From contig CAXUHF010000063.1 in NCBI GenBank assembly GCA_964250765.1, positions 1 to 28,893 of the forward strand: a DNA stretch of 28,893 bases, written 5' to 3'. This stretch comes from JBBQVS01 sp964250765. GTDB taxonomy: Bacteria > Chloroflexota > Ktedonobacteria > Ktedonobacterales > Ktedonobacteraceae. The position numbers and the translations under genes are program-made. The stretch's first letter is position 1. Every line of letters starts with the position of its first letter. Shown here piece after piece: positions 7,960 to 15,151 of this stretch. The notes beneath the pieces were generated by a model. It did not search any database. It was not told where the DNA came from and worked only from the letters and a program-made list of their open reading frames with translations.

Positions 7960-8235
7960 ATGACAGAATGTCCACAGTGTGGCACGATGAACGAGAGCGA
8001 CATCAAGAATTGTAAGGGATGTCGCGTCAACATGTACTGGGCATACCAGCACTATGATGAGCTTGCTCGACTGCGTAAGGAAAACAAACTAGCACCGCGT
8101 CCAACGACGGCCTCATTTCTGGTCGAGACGAGCAAAAAGATCGACGACGGTCCTACAGCTAATTGGTTGCGCACCACCATCAAGAAGTTCGGTTTCAAAG
8201 ACGCTGGCAAAAAAGTTTCAACCATAGCAGACTAA
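7960..8235 (+). CDS. Small zinc-ribbon protein
   Basis: A 91-residue protein with an N-terminal zinc ribbon: CPQC (Cys4, Cys7) and CKGC (Cys18, Cys21). The remainder is basic with short helices (HYDELARLRKENK) and no membrane segment. A strong AAGGAGG sequence 9 nt before the ATG suggests efficient translation. No family beyond zinc ribbon is recognisable; such proteins often act as small adaptors or nucleic-acid binders. It could belong with the upstream response regulator, but a REP-like pair lies between them. The stop codon begins a terminator hairpin. Confidence 0.8.
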   Translation: MTECPQCGTMNESDIKNCKGCRVNMYWAYQHYDELARLRKENKLAPRPTTASFLVETSKKIDDGPTANWLRTTIKKFGFKDAGKKVSTIAD

Positions 8236-8298
8236 ACAAAAAACAAGAGTCATCCCTGGTTGAGCATACTCGACTGGGGATGACTCTTGTTTTTTGTT
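8235..8298 (+). terminator. Terminator hairpin after the zinc-ribbon gene
   Basis: AACAAAAAACAAGAGTCATC at 8235-8254 pairs with its complement ending at 8298; the stem is 22 bp and extends inward with mismatches. It starts at the last base of the stop codon and ends in a T-rich run, the layout of an intrinsic terminator. Confidence 0.85.
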
Positions 8299-8421
8299 CT
8301 CATAAACTAGAGATTACTGTCACCTATCCTTATGGATATATCGTATATACAGTATGTAGCTCTTATCTAAAAAGATAGGAGACGATAGCAATAACGATAT
8401 AAGAAAAAGGAATGCGTTAGT

Positions 8422-9258
8422 ATGGGTACGATGTGGCGACGCTATCTTGCAGAGTGTATTGGAACGTTTGCTCTGGTCTTTTGTGGTGGGACCGTGAGAG
8501 CGATGGTTGGTGGAGATACACATGATCTAGCTGGCGTTTTGCAGGTTCATATGACCTTCGGCTTTACGATTGCTGTCATGGTCTACACGTTCTGTCGTAT
8601 CTCTGGTGCCCATTTCAATCCTGCTATCACACTTGGTTTTGCTGTTGCGCGTCGATTTCCGTGGCGTTACGTGCTTCCATATTGGTTAGCTCAATTTGTG
8701 GGTGCTATTCTTGCCAGCACTCTGCATTTTCTTCTCATTCCAAATGAAGCAATAATTGCACATTTCGCTGCTACACGTCCTCAAATTGGTTATGGTCAAG
8801 CTGTTGTTATCGAGACTGTTCTTACCTTTTTTCTTATGCTCGTATCTATGGCGGTTGGAACAGATCGTCGTATAAGTCAGGCAGTAGCAGGGCTTGCTGT
8901 CGGATTTACCGTAGTAGCTGCTGGTCTTGTTGGCAACTTCCTTACGGGTGGAAGTATGAATCCTGCTCGTAGCTTGGGGCCTGCTCTCTTCGCTGGTAGT
9001 ACAGCTTTGAGCACCTATTGGATTTATGTACTTGGACCATGTTTGGGAGCCTTACTTGCCGCTGGGGTATATGAACTGCTACGCGGAGATGAGAGAAGCG
9101 TAAAAGATGTGCCGGAAGAGTTGGCCCCAAAGATTTCAAGCACGTCGGAACAGGAACGTTTTACACATAGAGGCGTGGGCAAGTTTTTAACGTTGCACCC
9201 CGCGAATTTTGAAACAGNNNNNNNNNNTTTCAAAATTCTCGGGGGTCAATTTTTATAA
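8422..9258 (+). CDS. Aquaporin (MIP family channel), C-terminus uncertain
   Basis: A six-helix water or small-solute channel of the inner membrane. Both signature loops are intact: HFNPAIT and SMNPARS. The residue after the second NPAR is serine, as in water-type aquaporins; GlpF-type glycerol channels usually have aspartate there. The protein opens MGTMWRRYLAECIGTFALVF, with AAGGA 10 nt before the ATG. The six helices end near residue 220. After about residue 243 the frame enters a hairpin and a 10-N gap, so the apparent 278 residues are unreliable; family members are usually about 230-260 residues. The downstream epimerase gene is convergent. Confidence 0.85.
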   Translation: MGTMWRRYLAECIGTFALVFCGGTVRAMVGGDTHDLAGVLQVHMTFGFTIAVMVYTFCRISGAHFNPAITLGFAVARRFPWRYVLPYWLAQFVGAILASTLHFLLIPNEAIIAHFAATRPQIGYGQAVVIETVLTFFLMLVSMAVGTDRRISQAVAGLAVGFTVVAAGLVGNFLTGGSMNPARSLGPALFAGSTALSTYWIYVLGPCLGALLAAGVYELLRGDERSVKDVPEELAPKISSTSEQERFTHRGVGKFLTLHPANFETXXXXFKILGGQFL

Positions 9259-9290
9259 ACTTGCCACGCCTCTATGTGTCAAACGTTCCT
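9152..9290. terminator. Near-perfect 35-bp hairpin interrupted by a 10-N gap
   Basis: Arms 9152-9186 and 9257-9290 pair with one mismatch and one extra G. The similarity continues inward (CGAATTTTGAAA against TTTCAAAATTCTCG) up to the N run at 9218-9227, with more errors. It lies between the convergent aquaporin and epimerase genes, so a bidirectional terminator is likely. The inner bases are probably poor sequence. Confidence 0.7.
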
Positions 9291-9299
9291 TAAGCTCTT

Positions 9300-10340
9300 T
9301 TAGCGAAGTGCGCCTGCGAGTGGAGCGTTCTGGCTCGCCTGTGTAACGGATGGTTGATCCATACCACCAGCGTTGAACCACTCGGCTGCTAGCTTGATGC
9401 CTTCGCGTAGTGGCACCTTTGGCTCAAAGCCAAGTTCACGACGTGCCTTCTCGACACTGTGCCGATTGTCGGAGCCGAACATGAGCGCGCCAAGCTCGGT
9501 CACAACTGGCTTTGTATGTGTAAGTGGTGCGACAATGCGCTCCGCTACGATACTGCCGTAATAAATTGGCAGGTAGGGCAGGTGAATGGTAGGACGTGGA
9601 CCACCCACGGCTTCAGCAATCGCGTCATACATCTCTTGCTGTGTCAACGGCTTGTCATTGGTGATGTTGTAGACATTGCCAGGAGCATTCTTGTGATATG
9701 CGCCGAGCATGAAGCCATCGACGACATCGGTGACATAGCAGAAGGGAAGAGCGTTGTTGCCACGTCCAACCAGGAGTACTTTGCCGTCCCTGGCCTTCTG
9801 TGCCATACGTCCAAAGTGCAGGCGGTCATAGGGACCAAAGAAGGTTCCTGGACGTAGAATAACTGTTTCCATTCCGCTATTAAGTGAAAGACGACGGATC
9901 AAACGGTCTCCCTCGGCCTTCGTCTGTGGATAGGGATCAAGGTTGGGGCGCAGCGGATCGTTCTCCGTCATAAAACGTCCATAGCCCAAACCATATACAG
10001 TATGTGAACTGGTATGCACGAAGCGACGTACATCAGCCTTTTGTGCAGCTTTATAGAGGTTCTCGGACCCCGTGACATTGACGAGACGATAATCAGACAT
10101 TGGACGATTCACACCCATCATACCGGCCAGATGGAAGACCAGATCAATATCTTGTACAGCAGGCTGTAGTGTGCTTGCGTCTGTAATATCACCGCGCACA
10201 ACCTCAACGCCTTGTGCCGTTAATTTGCTTGCATTTTCGACAGGTAATACTAATGCTCGAATATGTTCACCACGTTCTTGTAATTGTTTTATAAGGTGAC
10301 TACCCAATAGGCCGGTAGCACCTGTTATTAGTACTTTCAT
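9300..10340 (-). CDS. NAD-dependent epimerase/dehydratase (extended SDR)
   Basis: A 346-residue extended SDR. It has the NAD-binding GATGLLGSHL (7-16), acidic residues in RGDITD, catalytic Thr/Ser at 110-112 (HTSS), and YPQTK with Tyr137 and Lys141. RPGTFFGPYDR and the C-terminal substrate-binding half match nucleoside-sugar epimerases and 3-beta-hydroxysteroid dehydrogenase/isomerase relatives. It is cytoplasmic. GAGGAG lies 5 nt before the ATG. It is monocistronic and divergent from the small disordered protein gene. The acceptor could be a nucleotide sugar or an isoprenoid/sterol-like alcohol; nothing in the neighbourhood decides this. Confidence 0.88.
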   Translation of the reverse strand: MKVLITGATGLLGSHLIKQLQERGEHIRALVLPVENASKLTAQGVEVVRGDITDASTLQPAVQDIDLVFHLAGMMGVNRPMSDYRLVNVTGSENLYKAAQKADVRRFVHTSSHTVYGLGYGRFMTENDPLRPNLDPYPQTKAEGDRLIRRLSLNSGMETVILRPGTFFGPYDRLHFGRMAQKARDGKVLLVGRGNNALPFCYVTDVVDGFMLGAYHKNAPGNVYNITNDKPLTQQEMYDAIAEAVGGPRPTIHLPYLPIYYGSIVAERIVAPLTHTKPVVTELGALMFGSDNRHSVEKARRELGFEPKVPLREGIKLAAEWFNAGGMDQPSVTQASQNAPLAGALR

Positions 10341-10559
10341 GAAGCTCCTCTAGTATCTTATACAATATATGGATATGCCAGTGTACAATAGACAGTAAGG
10401 TCTACATTTCTCATTAGTTGCAACGAACGAGCGTTGTTTTGTAGTATCGTATGACCCTGAAGTACCAGAAACCTGTCTTATATTTATCTATCGGATATTT
10501 TCCAAATTGGTACACATTTTGTTATACTAAGACGTAATCACTTTGAGGAGGAATTATTT

Positions 10560-10934
10560 ATGAGTACACCACCACGTTCAACGCCTGAGAAAAAGGCATC
10601 TTCAACACAGGATATAAACCAGGATGAGCAGCGAGCCTTACAAGAGGGGACACCTAATGTAACCCACGAGGTGCAGCAGGGGATGAAGCCAATCTATCCA
10701 CAGTGGCCCACGTCCAAACGCGGTCCACATGTGACTACGCCCCCGCCTGGACAGCGACCAATCAACGCTGTTCGCGCTGAGCAGGTCGTTGAGGTTGGCT
10801 ACAATCAGGCCACAGGTGAACCGTCTACTCAGGACCCTGTTCGTGCCTTCCCCGACGAAGCTAAGGGACCCGCAGGCACCGATCAACAAGAAACCGCCCA
10901 GGACGTAATGAGAAGAGGCAAAGAGCGACTATAA
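10560..10934 (+). CDS. Small disordered hypothetical protein
   Basis: A 124-residue protein without recognisable domain. It is rich in Pro, Gln, Thr, Glu and Lys, has no cysteines and no hydrophobic segment, and is probably intrinsically disordered. GAGGAGGAAT precedes the ATG by 7 nt, and TATACT at 10523-10528 could be a -10 element, so the gene looks real and expressed. The stop codon lies inside a perfect 27-bp terminator. Composition resembles small stress- or desiccation-related hydrophilic proteins, but this is only a resemblance. The convergent gene on the right encodes an SDR. Confidence 0.75.
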   Translation: MSTPPRSTPEKKASSTQDINQDEQRALQEGTPNVTHEVQQGMKPIYPQWPTSKRGPHVTTPPPGQRPINAVRAEQVVEVGYNQATGEPSTQDPVRAFPDEAKGPAGTDQQETAQDVMRRGKERL

Positions 10935-11000
10935 AAAAAGCACATGCATGAATGGCAATGGACGCATCTATCACCATTCATGCATGTGCTTTTTTTATAG
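10929..11000. terminator. Terminator hairpin, 27-bp perfect stem
   Basis: Arms 10929-10955 and 10974-11000 are perfect reverse complements, loop 18 nt, with seven A on the 5' side and seven T on the 3' side. The left arm contains the stop codon of the disordered-protein gene. Confidence 0.9.
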
Positions 11001-11036
11001 GATCTCCATCCTTTCGGGGGAAACACGTGAAAATGC

Positions 11037-11062
11037 AGGGAGACCGCAAGGGTCTCCCCTAC
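11037..11062. repeat. Single REP-like unit with GCAA centre
   Basis: Near-palindrome GGGAGACC-GCAA-GGGTCTCCC ending in CTAC, the same unit that forms the inverted pair at 7863-7935. It is flanked by a looser inverted repeat (CTCCATCCTTTCG near 11003 against CGAAAGGACGGAG near 11077), so the whole 11000-11093 interval between convergent genes can fold. Confidence 0.7.
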
Positions 11063-11095
11063 ACGTAGGGTTTTACGAAAGGACGGAGACCCTTT

Positions 11096-11968
11096 TTATA
11101 TTGTTACAGGAGCTTTTGTGAGTTCCTCGCTGACCTCCCACAAGCGTTTTTGCGTTGCTACATTGTGCGAAAGCTTGGAGGAGTGTATTTCGCGCTCGTT
11201 ATAATAGAATTTTCCTGTTTCGTTTTGTAGTTCTGGTGCCGACGCGAGGCGAATAGCAGTTTTTGCTGCATCGGCAGGTGTCTTGGCGGAACGCATTGCA
11301 AACTTGGTGATCGTGCTAAAGATGCCTCCATTACTTACGCCAAAGTTGGTTGAGACGGGGCCAGGACCAACAGCGTTTACCGTGACTCCTGTTCCTTGCA
11401 AGCGGCGCGCTAGTTCATAGGTAAACATGACGTTTGCAAGTTTGGCTTGCCCGTACGCTGTGAAGCCGAATAAACCGTAGCTTTTCTCACCTTGTAGGTC
11501 GTCAAAGTTGATTTTGCCTGCCCCTTGTGCTTGTGAACTGATGTTGATGATTCGTGCTGGCGCGCTTGTCTTGATCGTGTCGAGTAGCAAGTTGGTTAGC
11601 AGGAAGTAGGCAAGGTGGTCAAGGGCGAAGGTCATTTCCAGGCCATCCACCGTTGTTTGACGCTTTGTGAAAACGGCTCCGGCGTTGTTGACCAGCACAT
11701 GTAACTGCTGATACTTTGCCTTAAATTCGTCGGCAAGCTTGCGAACCTCTTGCTGTGATGAGAGGTCGGCGAGCAGCAAGTCAATTTGCTCATTGCCGCT
11801 TTGTCGCGTGATCTCGTGCAGCGTCTGTTTTCCCTTGTTCTGGTCACGAGCAACAAGAACTACTGTTGCGCCCATGCGCGCAAGACCAAGCGCGGTCTCT
11901 TTGCCCATTCCTGATGTTGCACCCGTTACAAGACAGATTTTGCCCTGCATAGTATGTGATGTCGCCAT
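11096..11968 (-). CDS. SDR oxidoreductase, retinol dehydrogenase-like
   Basis: A 290-residue SDR of the retinol dehydrogenase/protochlorophyllide reductase-like group. Motifs are TGATSGMG (15-22), NNAG (94-97), Ser144/Ser145 (NISS) and YGQAK with Tyr172 and Lys176. It has the longer substrate loop and the PGPVSTNFG segment typical of this group. Cofactor is probably NADP(H) (VARDQNKG after strand 2). The ATG at 11968 has GGAG upstream; a second ATG six codons later is possible. A TetR gene lies 70 bp upstream on the same strand, so the two are likely co-transcribed and the oxidoreductase may detoxify a compound sensed by the regulator. The true substrate is unknown. Confidence 0.88.
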   Translation of the reverse strand: MATSHTMQGKICLVTGATSGMGKETALGLARMGATVVLVARDQNKGKQTLHEITRQSGNEQIDLLLADLSSQQEVRKLADEFKAKYQQLHVLVNNAGAVFTKRQTTVDGLEMTFALDHLAYFLLTNLLLDTIKTSAPARIINISSQAQGAGKINFDDLQGEKSYGLFGFTAYGQAKLANVMFTYELARRLQGTGVTVNAVGPGPVSTNFGVSNGGIFSTITKFAMRSAKTPADAAKTAIRLASAPELQNETGKFYYNEREIHSSKLSHNVATQKRLWEVSEELTKAPVTI

Positions 11969-12038
11969 GTATCTCTATCTCCATATATGTGCTTGATATG
12001 TACCTGAAAAAGGTAGTCTCTGTTGATACGAATGTTTC

Positions 12039-12668
12039 TTAGGGAGGAGATACAAGACCGTAGCGCACTAAATCAATAATGTGCCGTTTGCGGTCTTCCC
12101 AGAAATGAGGATTATGAGTATCAATGCCGAGCGGATGCAAAAAGGTTTCTGTATGGACAAGTGGAAACCAGCATAATGCAATAATGCTTAGGAGTAATTG
12201 TGTTGGGTCAACCTGTCGGATGTTTGGCTGTGCTAGTTCTGCTGTAATGAGGTCAAGCCCTACTTTGAAGACCTCCAAATATGTGCTTCGAGTTTTCAGG
12301 AAGCGTGCGTCCTGCAAGGCTTCACGCTCAATGAGACGCGGAAACGTTGGACGGGCTAGCAGGAAATCAAGAAAACTGCTCACGGCAAGCGCAAGAATAT
12401 CTTTCGGTTCGCCATCAGTCATATCGCCTAACGATTGCATGATGAATAGTTGTTCGGCTTCAAAGACCCGATCAAGTACGGTACCATATAACTGCTCCTT
12501 TGAACCAAAAAAGTAGTTAGGCGTGCCACGCGAAACACCCGCGTGTTGCCCGATCTCTTGCAAGCTGGTTTCCTCATAGCCTTTCGTAGCGAAGAGGTAT
12601 TCGGCTGCATCCAAAATAGCTTCACGCGACCGCTCAGGGTCGCGTGTCTTGTCTCGCCCATCTGCCAT
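12039..12668 (-). CDS. TetR/AcrR family transcriptional regulator
   Basis: A 209-residue one-component repressor. The N-terminal DNA-binding domain (about 14-60) is complete: REAILDAAEYLFATKGYEE, then LQEIGQHAGVSRGTPNYFFG and SKEQLYGTVLDRVF. The C-terminal helical domain (70-205) should bind a ligand and dimerise. GAGGATAA precedes the ATG at 12668. It lies just upstream of an SDR gene on the same strand, a common arrangement in which the regulator controls its own operon. No operator palindrome stood out upstream; the region is interrupted by a 121-bp repeat element. Confidence 0.93.
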   Translation of the reverse strand: MADGRDKTRDPERSREAILDAAEYLFATKGYEETSLQEIGQHAGVSRGTPNYFFGSKEQLYGTVLDRVFEAEQLFIMQSLGDMTDGEPKDILALAVSSFLDFLLARPTFPRLIEREALQDARFLKTRSTYLEVFKVGLDLITAELAQPNIRQVDPTQLLLSIIALCWFPLVHTETFLHPLGIDTHNPHFWEDRKRHIIDLVRYGLVSPP

Positions 12669-12759
12669 GCATTATCCTCACAAACGTAATGCGTTGTTAC
12701 AGGTCTGATTCTATCACACTCTTTCGTCCTACGCACAGTGTTATGAGATATAACGGATG

Positions 12760-12880
12760 TGTAGGGGTCTAATTCTAACCCTTTTAGCAATGAACCACGT
12801 CTAAGGGATGTTGGAACGTTTCATCAATCCTGTGAACATGGTCAATCGCCACAAGGGTGTAATAGAATTAGACCCCTACA
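12760..12880. repeat. 121-bp element with 18-bp terminal inverted repeats (copy 1)
   Basis: The ends read TGTAGGGGTCTAATTCTA and its exact complement. A relative with nearly the same ends and size lies at 22839-22961. Both share internal TTAGCAAT, ACGT, GTTTCA and TGTAATAG at matching positions. It encodes no protein. The right end overlaps the stop codon of the hydrolase pseudogene. It is MITE-like; no flanking target duplication was established. Confidence 0.75.
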
Positions 12881-13338
12881 GTTGTTCGCGCACAACTATA
12901 CCCATAAACGTCTCGATGTGCTGCACAAGTTGCTCTGGCTGATCCTCTGATACAAAGGCGTAAGAGTCCTTTACATAGTGTAAGGTCGCACGAGAAAAGG
13001 CTCGTTGCAGACGTTCCGCATATTTGGCGGTAAAAAGGAAATCTTCACTTGCCCAGACGAGCAGAACAGGCTTGTCAAAATCGCCGAACTTGCTCGCCGC
13101 AATATTCGTGTAGCGCGTGGAGATGCCGCGCAAGGGAATGTGCGCCGAATGGTAGGTCTGGTAGAATGCAACGATACTTTTTTGCGAGTGGTGGCACAAC
13201 CTTGCGCCACAAATCCCCGTTGACGAGTAAGCCATGTATAAACACCAATGGCTCACCACTTCCACACTCACGATATTGCACAGTACCTTGTGTAAGCTGC
13301 ACCTCTTTTTGTGTTCCGAGTTCCTCAAATGTAGACAT
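12876..13338 (-). pseudogene. Alpha/beta hydrolase with internal deletion and frameshift
   Basis: The N-terminal part (13338 to about 13140) is a normal hydrolase start: MSTFEELGTQKEV, then FIHGLLVNGDLWRKV (oxyanion HG) and CILPDLPFG. Near 13130-13145 the sequence jumps, in another frame, to the C-terminal end LRGISTRYT, PVLLVWASEDFLF (the acid strand) and FVSEDQPEQL. Together about 154 residues remain of a family usually near 280. The missing middle should contain the nucleophile elbow GxSxG and the lid, so no active enzyme can be made. The stop codon TAG is supplied by the end of the 121-bp repeat element. The gene is divergent from a PadR regulator. An assembly error cannot be excluded. 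Confidence 0.8.
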
Positions 13339-13422
13339 ATATTTTGCTCTTTCTTTATAAACTACTTGCTTGATATATAGCAAGTATAAAGAATGAAGTG
13401 TGTTTTTGTCAAGGGGCGTGCT

Positions 13423-13452
13423 GGGTGTGCTAAAGCAGACCCGTACAGGAGT
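13423..13452. repeat. Single REP-like arm (GGGTGTGCT...ACCCGTACAGGAGT)
   Basis: Matches the right arm of the pair at 5405-5493 over 30 bp with one change. It lies in the divergent promoter region between the hydrolase remnant and the PadR gene, without an inverted partner nearby. Confidence 0.8.
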
Positions 13453-13516
13453 AGAGCGGCATGATATAATCATATCTATTACATTTATTTATAGTAAAGT
13501 TGTATGGAGCTATATC

Positions 13517-14146
13517 GTGTCTACACATGAAAAAGAGAGCATACACATTGAGCAGGGGCGTGAGCATGAAGAGGTTGTTGTAAGCGATATTCCCTCACGC
13601 AATACATTGCGCTATATTATTCTTGGTTTGGTATGGACGCATCCTATGACGGGTTATGATATTAAGCAAGCTTTTGACCGTGCGCTTGCCAGTTATTGGA
13701 ACGCGGGCAATAGCCAGATTTATACGACGCTGAAGCAGTTGAGTCAGGCGGGCCTTGTCGAGTCCGAGATTATTGTGCAGACGACGCGCCCTAACCGTAA
13801 AGTCTATCGTCTGACACCCGCTGGTCAAGTTGAGCTTGAACGCTGGTTAGAGGAGGACGTGCCGGAGCGTTTCAACAAAGATGACTTCCTGACCAAACTT
13901 TTCTTCTGTGGCGAAACCTCTGATGAGACAACACTACGCCATCTACAAGAACATAGAGGAAGCTTGCTGCAACAACTCGCACACATGGAGTGGGCACGTC
14001 AGCAATACGCCGCACGACCAACGCGCCGTCCACGCTTGCTAGAATACCAGATGCTTGTACGCGAGTATAAAGAGGCTACGCTACGTGCAGGTTTAGAGGT
14101 GACGGAACGTGCGATTGCACGTTTGGAAGAACAGAAAACAATGTAG
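13517..14146 (+). CDS. PadR family transcriptional regulator
   Basis: A winged-helix repressor of 209 residues. The DNA-binding part (about 30-105) shows LRYIILGLVWTHPMTGYDIK and YWNAGNSQIYTTLKQLSQ, then AGLVESEII and the beta-wing KVYRLTPAG. The C-terminal alpha-helical domain (110-205) is of the Vir_act_alpha_C dimerisation type. I choose the GTG at 13517 with GGAG 6-9 nt upstream; the frame is open further left to 13400 but that part overlaps a REP-like arm. The stop codon TAG is the first part of another REP-like element. It is divergent from the broken hydrolase, which may have been its target. PadR proteins usually respond to phenolic acids or drugs. Confidence 0.88.
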   Translation: MSTHEKESIHIEQGREHEEVVVSDIPSRNTLRYIILGLVWTHPMTGYDIKQAFDRALASYWNAGNSQIYTTLKQLSQAGLVESEIIVQTTRPNRKVYRLTPAGQVELERWLEEDVPERFNKDDFLTKLFFCGETSDETTLRHLQEHRGSLLQQLAHMEWARQQYAARPTRRPRLLEYQMLVREYKEATLRAGLEVTERAIARLEEQKTM

Positions 14147-14213
14147 GGACCGATTTATCGCGTCCTGGTTGGCAATTGAAATGTCAAGAGGACGTGATAA
14201 ATCGGCCCCTACA
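14142..14213. repeat. REP-like inverted pair (GTAGGGACCGATTTATCGCGTCC family)
   Basis: Arms 14142-14166 and 14189-14213 pair with two mismatches in 25; spacer 22 nt. Its terminal TGTAG supplies the stop codon of the PadR gene. Confidence 0.85.
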
Positions 14214-14342
14214 GGATGAAATCCCCTCGCTTTTTTGTTGTAGTAAGTAGATAAAATATAACGATATATGAAGATAAATACATAGCACCCTACTGCCAGA
14301 GAAAAATGTTCTGTTCGCATAGAAGCTAGGGAGGGCTAGGAA

Positions 14343-14732
14343 ATGATTGGTGTTGGCTATTGGACGCTGTTAGGGCGTGGACTACGTTTGCGTTGTCCCG
14401 TGTGTGGTAAGGGTAGGTTGTTCAAACGCTTTTTTACGATGTACGAGAAGTGTCCTATCTGCGGTTTTACCTTTGAACGTGAAGAGGGCTACTTTACGGG
14501 CGCAATGGCAATTAACCTTGTGATTAGTGAGTTGCTTGTCACGGCGGCGGTTGTACCATTTGCAACCATAGCGGGTCTGAATCCCTCTATTCCGTTTTAT
14601 CCTATTCTGCTGGCGGGCTTACCATTGCCTATTGTTTTGCCACTGATTTTCTTTCGGCATAGTCGCGCTCTTTGGATGAGTACGGACCACTGGTGGAATC
14701 CCCCGAACTACCGTCCCCCGCAAGGAATATAG
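14343..14732 (+). CDS. DUF983 family membrane protein
   Basis: A 129-residue protein of the DUF983 family. It begins with a zinc-ribbon-like pair (CPVC at 18-21 and CPIC at 37-40) within RCPVCGKGRLFKRF and CPICGFTFEREEGYFTGA. Two hydrophobic segments follow (about 54-80 and 86-110), and it ends in a Trp/Pro-rich tail (STDHWWNPPNYRPP). It should sit in the cytoplasmic membrane with the zinc site inside. AGGGAGG lies upstream of the ATG. The family's biochemical role is not established; members are common in Proteobacteria, Deinococcus and Chloroflexota. It is a single gene followed by a hairpin. Confidence 0.85.
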   Translation: MIGVGYWTLLGRGLRLRCPVCGKGRLFKRFFTMYEKCPICGFTFEREEGYFTGAMAINLVISELLVTAAVVPFATIAGLNPSIPFYPILLAGLPLPIVLPLIFFRHSRALWMSTDHWWNPPNYRPPQGI

Positions 14733-14734
14733 AA

Positions 14735-14934
14735 GAATAGTTTTTGTGTGGTGGGAGGGCAAACCGTACAGCCAAAAAAAAAAATTAAAAAAATTTATAT
14801 ATAAAACTTTAATATATATAATTATAAAAAANNNNNNNNNNTCAACCCCCCTAAAAACCGCCCCCCCAACCTAATATATAAAAATATTTTTTGTGTGGTG
14901 CACGCAAAACCCTCCCACCACACAAAAACTATTC
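14735..14934. terminator. 25-bp perfect hairpin interrupted by a 10-N gap and AT-rich filler
   Basis: Arms 14735-14759 and 14910-14934 are perfect complements. Between them lie about 70 nt of A/T-only sequence, the N run 14832-14841, and a C-rich stretch. A second partial copy of the left arm (TTTTTGTGTGGTG, about 14889-14901) sits next to the right arm, as expected if reads folded back at a hairpin. It is probably the terminator of the DUF983 gene with damaged interior. Confidence 0.65.
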
Positions 14935-14956
14935 AAATAATTTCTCAAAGCTCTAC

Positions 14957-14985
14957 TTGTATTTCCTGTCCTTCTATGATAGAAT
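14957..14985 (+). promoter_or_regulatory. Candidate sigma-70-type promoter for RNase J
   Basis: TTGTAT (14957-14962) and TAGAAT (14980-14985) are 17 bp apart. A leader of about 160 nt would separate this from the RNase J start; it contains a possible hairpin ACTCCC...GGGAGT (about 15056-15079). No better candidate was seen in 14936-15151. Confidence 0.3.
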
Positions 14986-15151
14986 CATGAAGGGACTTCA
15001 TAGCTTACTTTTATTTAGCTGGTACACGCATACACATATTTTTATTTGGCTTTTACTCCCGTTGGCGGAAATGGGAGTGAAGATAAATGTTTTTAATAGA
15101 ATTTATAGCTAGGCTACACATTCTTTGTGTAGTCAGGAGGTCCTTTTTACC

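Noticed and set aside
8338..8392. Palindromic AT-rich stretch upstream of the aquaporin as an operator
   Set aside because: The repeats (TATCT-AAAA-AGATA and nearby TATATC/GATATA) are short and expected in AT-rich DNA.
12760..12880. Complete insertion sequence
   Set aside because: Only 121 bp with no transposase frame; treated as a MITE-like element.
14891..15112. 73-codon hydrophobic frame before RNase J
   Set aside because: It starts inside the noisy hairpin region and has no ribosome binding site; a shorter ATG version (about 41 codons) has no good site either.
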